DNA of 64,000 bases, from NCBI GenBank assembly GCA_012861695.1, contig JAAOOA010000010.1, forward strand, positions 550,001-614,000. The letters are read 5' to 3'. The notes beneath the pieces are model-generated. The model made no database searches, was not told where the DNA came from, and saw only the letters and a list, made by a program, of their open reading frames with translations. Position numbers and translations under genes: made by a program. Numbering within the stretch: position 1 is the first letter of the stretch; every line of letters starts with the position of its first letter. Shown piece after piece: positions 57,285 to 64,000 of this stretch. The DNA comes from Trematomus loennbergii. Its lineage: Eukaryota; Chordata; Actinopteri; Perciformes; Nototheniidae.

Positions 57285-57808
57285 AAACATTTATCTGCAG
57301 ATCTCTATAAAGTATATTCATTACTCGTTATTCTCTACTAATAGTTAATTAAAGACTGTATATAATGGCTATTTTGCACATCCCTTTCAAGATTTCAAGA
57401 TTTTCTAAGGTTTATTGACATATCATATACAAACTACGGTGTAGTTATGCAATGAATGAAAAACTTGGGTCGCAGGTTCCTCAACAGTGCATTACAAGAC
57501 ATCTATCAATATGTGTCTCTACCTCCACCATTACATTGTCATATTCTGCACATTTCTTATACTATCTACATACATAAGAGTATAATTAATGTGTATAATA
57601 TCAGTTAAACAAGTGCTTCAACACAGTTAACATTGCAGGAAAGCAATATATTAGACGTTAAGTACTTTGTAAGGCTTAATATTTATCTGTAGATACCCCC
57701 AAAGCTTTTTTCATTGAAAGAAGACCTTAACCTAAAGTATTCTTTAATGTGTTAATAAATGTTTAGTTTGTCTGTTTTGCACATCCTCATATTAATATCT
57801 TTGTACAT
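57285..57808 (-). repeat. Foldback-core fragment
   Basis: Reverse complement of about 16690-17360, including TTTCAAGATTTCAAG and GGTTCCTCAACAGTGC. Confidence 0.7.
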
Positions 57809-58720
57809 TGTTGGAGCAGAACACCTATTGTGGTGGCTGATAGCCACCCCCTCTGCTACGCGCCGTTCGTTGGATGAGGCTGAAATCTCTATTAAATAAA
57901 GAAAGGAATTGAAAACACCGGAATCAAAAGTTATAACAATTATCTGAGTTTACTGGTAGGAAACCAAACACATATACAAGTTATACAGAGTACTCCGGAC
58001 TTCAGGCTTGTGATGCGGTTTTACAGGTAGACAGACCAGCTTTCAGAAAACGAGAAGTATGGACTCCAGGTTTGTGATGCGGTTTACCGTCTTCTAGCAC
58101 CAGCTTTCAACAAACCAGAAGCATTTTTACATACAAAAACAACAGTATTCATATCCATATTTTGGGGCGGAGATGGGTCGACTCTTCCTTCCCATTTTAC
58201 TCCCAAGCGAATCAGAGAGTCCGTGAGGAGGAGCTGTGTGAGCTGCTCACATCCCCAGGTGTCCTTACTGGCTGGTATTCACTTCTGGTCGGGTTCAATA
58301 CAGCGAATCAGAGTTCTGACCAGAATGTGAGATTCCAAAGTTTCACAAGGTCAAAAGTCAATCCTTATCTCTGCCCCGATCTTCACTCCCTTACCTTCCC
58401 ATGTGAGTTTTTCACATAAACTATTCTTTCTCAGACATTTAAACCTTTGTGCACAAATATATGATGTCCTTAACGACCTTAAAAAGAACATCTGTGTGTG
58501 GGGGTGAAAAGGAGCGGTGTGTGTGTGAAACAGGATCTCTGGGTCAGTGAGTTGAAAGTGAGAATATCATTTCTATATATGTGATTACCCAAAACCGTTG
58601 TGATTACCTAAAACAGTTGTGATTACTTAAACAGTTCAAACAATACATGTTCACTAAAATACAATTCAAAATAATACATGTTTACTTCAATACAGTGTAG
58701 AATCATATCTTTTTACTTCA
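57809..58720 (-). repeat. Solo LTR of the 8591-15312 retrovirus family
   Basis: The minus strand starts TGAAGTAAAAAGAT and ends CTCCAACA. The 4-bp duplication ACAT flanks it (57805-57808 and 58721-58724). It is longer (912 bp) because of an internal tandem duplication of roughly 65 bp around TTTGTGATGCGGTTTAC. It is more diverged than the two proviral LTRs. Confidence 0.8.
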
Positions 58721-60437
58721 ACATCCGGCACTAAATTGTTTTATTGTAGAGATCACTTACAGCAGGGGTCGGCAACCAGTGTGCCACTGTGCCACTGGTT
58801 ACGGCACCGCCACTGGTTACGGTGCCGCGTGCCAATGGTGGCACACGGCACCGTAACCAGTGGCACACTAGGAATTAGTGGAATAAGTGTGCAAAATATT
58901 TAAATTGTATTTTCGGATCCTGAACGAGACCGCCGCCAGAGCGCGTCTCCCGTTACCTGCAGAAGGAAGCCATGCACGCAATGCAGCCCCGCTCTGTTTA
59001 ACTCCAGGCGACTTTCTGCCGCTTTCCTCCGTAATGCAGTGCTGATAGTTTCACCACAGAGGAAAGCACTTCACAAATTGCAGTACCCATAAGGAGCTGT
59101 AAAAATGCTGCAGTTTTTGCGTGGCGATCGATATCGGCCGATACTCACTCTCTGCCGATTGATCGGTGCTCTCTAAAAATGCCGATCGCGAGACGTAAAA
59201 TACATGAGACTTTTCTCTGTGCGCGGCAGTATTTTGAGGTGTCCGAAAATGAGAATAAAATTATGGAAAGCCCAATGTGCCATAATACGCATACATAGTT
59301 TCGCGCGAATATACGGGGAGGTCCGTATATTCGCGCGTAGTTTCGCACGAATATACGGACCTCCCCGTATATTCCCGTATATTCCTCCCCCGTAAATACG
59401 CACAAACTTTCGCGCGTATTTTCGCGCGGTTTTTAATATGATAATGAGCCCCTCCTTCTGATTTCCTTAGCCAATGAGTTCCAAGTGTCTTCAACCAATC
59501 AGTGAGGGGTAAAGCCAGACCAAAGCAATCTGTAGATGAAAAGTTCCTCACATTGTGAGGCTGTGCTGTAAATTGTACATTATTCCAGATTCAGGGGACT
59601 AAGTATGAATTTGCCTTTGAATATAATAAATATATCACCTTCATTGTCTTTTAAAATAAAATCACATCACCCTTTTCCTTAACCCTCTGGAGTGTGAAGT
59701 GAAGGGTATTTTCTCAATTTTTAGATGTCTCCTTAAATCAACTTTTAAATGTACTTCTTATAACATGGCATGGTGTTACATGTCAAAATGTTCAGTACAG
59801 TCTCTGGTCTTGCTAGAAATGCAAAGTCACTCACCTTAGAGCACTGTCTTATGAGATACTAAGCTCAGAAATCCGATTTTTGGAAAACTTCAAAACTGTT
59901 GTGAAACAATGACTCATGTCATCCTTTTTTTTTGGTGTTTCAGATTTGGTTCACCAAAGTCTTTGGTTCACAAAAGTAGTGAAATCTATGAATTACACTA
60001 TATGCCTATATAAATGTGTTATTCATGTCTAAAATGAAAATGTGTAAATTAGAATTTGGAGTAAGTAAAATAGTTCTATCACTACTTTCACCACAGAAAA
60101 GTTACATCAGGACTGATTCATGACTTCATATTCCATACTGAGGTTCATGTGATGTGTACAAATACAAATTGAGCATTACAACTTTTTTTTCAACCAACTA
60201 TTTATGTTAACATAAGAAACTGTAACATTTCAATATTTACAATATCAGAACTTTCTCAACCACTATTCATTATACATGTAAAGACAGGGGGAGCAGTGTA
60301 ATGGTCTTTGTCCGTCTTCCAAGACAGTGGGGCTGGCTGCTGTGTAGGTGGGGGTGATGGTGCATGGGCTGCTGGTGGCTGTGTCGGAGGGAGGTAGGTG
60401 GGATTGTCCCGGGTTGATGCTGGTGGCTGTGTGGGAG

Positions 60438-60715
60438 GTACGTGTGCTATAGGCGAGACTTCTTTGCTGACTGGGTTGATCGTGATGGCTGTGGTGGAGG
60501 CCTTTGTACCGAGGGGTATCTTAATCTTGTGGCAGGCACAGATGGAGGTGGAGGCTGCTGTAGTGATGCTGGTCCTCTGGTCCTTGGTGGTGATGGCTGT
60601 GGTGGAGGTCTTTGAACCACGGTAGATCTTGACCTGGGGGCCGGCACAGATGAAGGTTCTGGCTGCTGGATAAACACCGCCTGTGGGCCACTAGGCCCAG
60701 GCAGCTGTGAAATCT
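60438..60715 (-). CDS. Proline-rich C-terminal exon inside the piggyBac-type element
   Basis: After an acceptor TTTTTTTTCAG near 60716 the minus strand encodes ISQLPGPSGPQAVFIQQPEP, then repeated SSVPAPRSRSTVVQRPPPQP-like units of about 21 residues, and ends SAKKSRL before a stop. The repeats are imperfect copies (VQRPPPQPS occurs twice). The basic end resembles a nuclear-localisation signal. No upstream exon or transposase core was found. Confidence 0.35.
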
Positions 60716-61831
60716 GAAAAAAAACATACCTTTACATTTAGCAAATCAAAATAACTGTATGACGTATTTGTCTCTAATCAAAAATGGAAATAAATTCACA
60801 TGCCATATTATGAATTTTATGAAGGATTAAAGCCTTCTTAATTTACAGTATATAATACAGTGATAACACACACAACCCGGTTGACTGTACTCCCTTTAAC
60901 CTGGCTCTGGTGTACACTGATAGGCACAATATTAGCATAGCATTAGCGCTATTAGCATTTCAATACTATGAACAATTATGAACTCAGACCAGCATTTCAC
61001 ATATTTATACAAGCAGAATACACTTGAAATGTAAGCCAAACTAGTGCACGGGAGTCATACATAGTAGTTTGAGTCCTACATTATTCAGGGAGCGATAGCC
61101 TGTGCTAAAGAAGCTAGCGGACGCCATTAGCCACTGTAGTGGAGCCGAACTAGCTCACAGAATGACACATTAAACTATACATAAAACAGTTTCAAACGCA
61201 CTTCTTAGATCGAAATATGACATAATCTTTGTACACACTACTAACCTGTTGAACAGGAGAAATGAATGAAGCAGAGGGAACGTTGCTGCCTTTCTAGCCA
61301 GAATGCCAAGTCTGCGGCAGACACATAATGACAACACTTACTTTACGGCGCACTGAGGCCTTTCCGTGTCCTATACTGCCCTCTGCTGTTTGTAATGATA
61401 TACACTATTTAACTCTCAGTTTTTACTCAGCCCCCGGCATGTGTTCCCGACAGATGAGCCGGCAGTGATAAAAAGCCGGTCAAAAACCAGGAAAGCATCA
61501 CACCAAGCTGTCCCTCGTTGATGATGTTAATAATAAGAATAACAATAATAGGACCAGTAGAACTGGTGGATAGACCACGCTATAGAGCAGGGCACCTTGA
61601 ACATCTGGGTCCGTAGTCTCCGATGAAATTGACCACCTCTTTTTCCTCGGTATGGACTCTGAAGCATCTCCAAGGACACACATCGTGTTTCTTTTCATCC
61701 GTTCATTCATTTCAGAAATTCTAAAGGCTCCTTATTATCTCCAAAAATGCTATTACATTGGTAAACAAATAAGCATATACAAACAGCTAGCGCAGTTTCT
61801 TTGATAGAGACAAAGATAGTTGCTCAGCAAA
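60716..61831. other. Core of the piggyBac-type element without recognised gene
   Basis: A 70-codon minus ORF (61710-61498) with a hydrophobic C-terminus lacks support. The rest is AT-rich. Confidence 0.35.
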
Positions 61832-62931
61832 AAAAAGTTGTAATGCTCAATTTGTATTTGTACACATCACATGAACCTCAGTATGGAATATGAAGTCATG
61901 AATCAGTCCTGATGTAACTTTTCTGTGGTGAAAGTAGAGTGATAGAACTATTTTACTTACTCCAAATTCTAATTTACACATTGTCATTTTAGACATGAAT
62001 AAGACATTTATATAGGCCTATAGTGTAATTCATAGATTTCACTACTTTTGTGAACCAAAGACTTTGGTGAACCAAATCTGAAACACCAAAAAAAAGGATG
62101 ACATGAGTCATTGTTTCACAACAGTTTTGAAGTTTTCCAAAAATCGGATTTCTAAGCTTAGTATCTCATAAGACAGTGCTCTAAGGTGAGTGACTTTGCA
62201 TTTCTAGCAAGACCAGAGACTGTACTGAACATTTTGACATGTAACACCATGCCATGTTATAAGAAGTACATTTAAAAGTTGATTTAAGGAGACATCTAAA
62301 AATTGAGAAAATACCCTTCACTTCACACTCCAGAGGGTTAAGGAAAAGGGTGATGTGATTTTATTTTAAAAGACAATGAAGGTGATATATTTATTATATT
62401 CAAAGGCAAATTCATACTTAGTCCCCTGAATCTGGAATAATGTACAATTTACAGCACAGCCTCACAATGTGAGGAACTTTTCATCTACAGATTGCTTTGG
62501 TCACTGATTGGTTGAAGACACTTTGAACTCATTGGCTAAGGAAATCAGAAGGGCTCATTATCATATTAAAAACCGCGCGAAAATACGCGCGAAAGTTTGC
62601 GTGTATTTTCGCGCGAATATACGAGGAGGTCTGTATATTCGCGCGTAGTTTCGCGCGAAGATACGGACCTCCCCGTATATTCGCGCGAAACTATGTATGC
62701 GTATTATGGCACATTGGGCATAATAGCGGTGCAACGTGTGTGAAGCAGAAATCCTGCAGCTCCACCCGCTGTGACGGACCGGTGAGCGGAGCAACACACA
62801 AGAGTTAGACCTAACACACTAAGCTATTTGATTTACCTCTGGAACTATTTATAAATAATATATGTATTCTTCACTGTCGGGTCACTCATTACTGGATCAG
62901 TGAGCTGCATGAGATACTGACAGGCTGTCAG

Positions 62932-62962
<31 letters not shown>

Positions 62963-63366
62963 GGGGAGAGAGCGCTTCAGCTCATTTCTCCCGTGTTATT
63001 ATCCAAAGTTAATGTAAACTTGAATAATGTAGGCTACTTCATTTGAATGTAACAATTATGTTGGTTGTTTGTGGAAGCGCCAGTGAATGAGCCCCATTAA
63101 CTGAGTTTTAAACATTTCTTTAAATGGAAGATCCCCATAGGACCCGCCCACTCAATCGGATCGGCGATCGGAGCATCCTAATGTAAGTTGCACTGACAGG
63201 TCCACACACCGCTTCCCCGCAGCGAGGCTCCCCGCCCTCCTGTTGACAGTTCACGAGCGTCGAGCTCTTCACCCCCCCGTTGATAATTTACGATCGTCTG
63301 CACGATGATAAACATTTTTTTTTTTAATGGCACTTCATATCAAAAAGGCCGACCCCTGACTTACAG

Positions 63367-63847
63367 TATCTCTTGATTTTTTATATTCTATATTTCTATC
63401 ATTGACCTTCTACTTTCCCCCTATGAAAGTATGTACTCTTAATATTTTTTTCATCAAATAACATTATTCAACAAAAATAATTCAATAACATGATTTAACC
63501 ACTAGGCGGTGCACACAAGGTACACACAGCATACTAATAATAACTTTGTATTATTAGTGTAGGACACTTATGTATGTATAACATCTGAAGATGTGTAGTT
63601 TTATTCATGTTTTTACATAATTTTACAGGATATTGCTATATTATTTCTCATGTTTTACTTCTACACATTAATATCTGATTTGTAAAACATCACAGACAGA
63701 AAGGTATATCCGTCATTTCATGGTAAGCTATTGCAATTGTGATTCCATAGATGTGTCTCCCATCACCCAAATCCCCTGACTATTCTCTCAACTCAGTATT
63801 TACATTCTTATATTCAAAGAAAATCAGTAATATCTTTAAAAACTACA
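63367..63847. other. No gene seen
   Basis: AT-rich sequence; CCACTAGGCGGTGCAC near 63500 is a weak CTCF-like word. Confidence 0.35.
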
Positions 63848-64000
63848 AGTCCTTTTCTATCAGCTGTGCACCGTTATGGTGTAAATATAACCTATCTACC
63901 AATTGGATCATATATAAAAGTCAGCCGAATTACTATTGATACTGCAAGGAGATGTATTGTGTGAAAAGAGATGGAAGATGTTGTGTAATTTAGACCCTCC
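63848..64000 (+). repeat. Foldback-core fragment at the window edge
   Basis: CCTTTTCTATCAGCTGTGCACC through GTGTGAAAAGAGATGG matches 17430-17570 and 47590-47710. It runs off the window. Confidence 0.7.

Larger units (their letters stand above)
59679..62341. mobile_element. piggyBac-type element inserted at the palindrome centre
   Basis: TTAACCCTCTGGAGTGTGAA at 59679 and its inverse at 62341, bounded by TTAA, have arms of about 510 bp. The TTAACCCTCTGG start is typical of fish piggyBac elements. The unique core is 60193-61831. Confidence 0.7.
59270..62719. mobile_element. Palindromic element with TTCGCGCG-rich ends
   Basis: GCCCAATGTGCCATAATACG at 59270 is repeated inverted at 62719. The arms 59270-59678 and 62342-62719 match throughout. 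CG-rich subterminal repeats (TTCGCGCGAATATACGG) form internal hairpins at about 59299-59435 and 62570-62690. The arms meet at a TTAA. Confidence 0.75.
59120..63182. mobile_element. BED-type hAT fragment, split by the palindromic element
   Basis: 59120-59266 (GATATCGGCCGATAC, GACTTTTCTCTGTGCGCGGC) and 62720-63182 (GTGTGTGAAGCAGAAATCC, GATCGGAGCATCC) together correspond to 21440-21890. The BED reading frame is interrupted. Confidence 0.6.
58763..63358. mobile_element. 4.6-kb hAT element (outermost of a four-layer nest)
   Basis: Ends CAGGGGTCGGCAACC and GGCCGACCCCTG. A perfect 8-bp duplication ACTTACAG flanks it (58755-58762 and 63359-63366). No transposase remains. A GC-rich hairpin (ACTGGTTACGGTGCC and inverse) lies at about 58811-58862. 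Confidence 0.85.

Noticed and set aside
61498..61710. 70-codon minus ORF with hydrophobic end
   Set aside because: No splice site or family link; hydrophobic run arises from a TTATTATTAT-like low-complexity stretch.

Overview
This is a repeat-dominated stretch of a ray-finned fish genome, most likely a percomorph teleost. The evidence is the fish-type LINE 3' ends, tRNA-derived SINEs, TTAA- and hAT-type DNA transposons, a BEL/Pao retroelement and a fish-type endogenous retrovirus env. Coding sequences carry introns with GT/AG borders and AATAAA signals. No bacterial, plasmid, CRISPR or tRNA/rRNA features were seen.

Host genes are sparse. The clearest is a complete five-exon CAP-superfamily (GLIPR2-like) gene at 39130-41797 (+). 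There is also a terminal coding exon at 1-60 (+) and a candidate terminal exon at 18815-18922 (+). A small spliced P2X7-C-terminal-like gene lies at 500-1235 (-), next to the end of a TTAA transposon.

Layout: (1) 0-15.8 kb. A BEL/Pao LTR element (LTR-like copies at 2015 and 15558) has gag and protease remnants joined in frame to an intronless copy of the cellular gene tma16. A 6.7-kb reverse-oriented retrovirus (8591-15312, 4-bp target duplication AGAC) is inserted inside the tma16 copy. It keeps a broken env and the end of pol. (2) 15.8-18.6 kb. A 2.4-kb inverted-repeat (foldback) element, then a Tc1-like fragment. (3) 19.7-27.3 kb. A 7.5-kb terminal-inverted-repeat element with a broken Myb/SANT-like gene contains a hAT element, which contains a shorter repeat, which contains a 2824-bp DNA transposon (22091-24914). 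That innermost element has long terminal inverted repeats, a 4-bp ACAT duplication and a DUF7869-like putative transposase gene. An empty-site relative lies at about 37.26 kb in the same window. (4) 27.3-34.3 kb. LINE fragments, a 2.2-kb TTAA element and a solo LTR. (5) 37-43 kb. A hAT end abuts the promoter of the CAP gene, followed by another TTAA element. (6) 45.4-48.5 kb. A 3-kb palindrome nested in itself, with a SINE and a BED-finger hAT fragment inside. (7) 50.2-51.7 kb. A 1.3-kb polypyrimidine satellite and a CA tract. (8) 53.9-57.2 kb. A nearly full-coding CR1/L2-type LINE with a target duplication. (9) 57.8-63.4 kb. A solo LTR of the same retrovirus family, then a 4.6-kb hAT (8-bp duplication ACTTACAG). 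That hAT holds a second hAT, a palindromic element, and a piggyBac-type element inserted at the TTAA that forms the palindrome's centre.

Most of the window is therefore a record of nested insertions. The two most notable objects are the complete DUF7869-like transposon and the BEL-tma16 chimera. Family names come from remembered consensus features; no database search was run.
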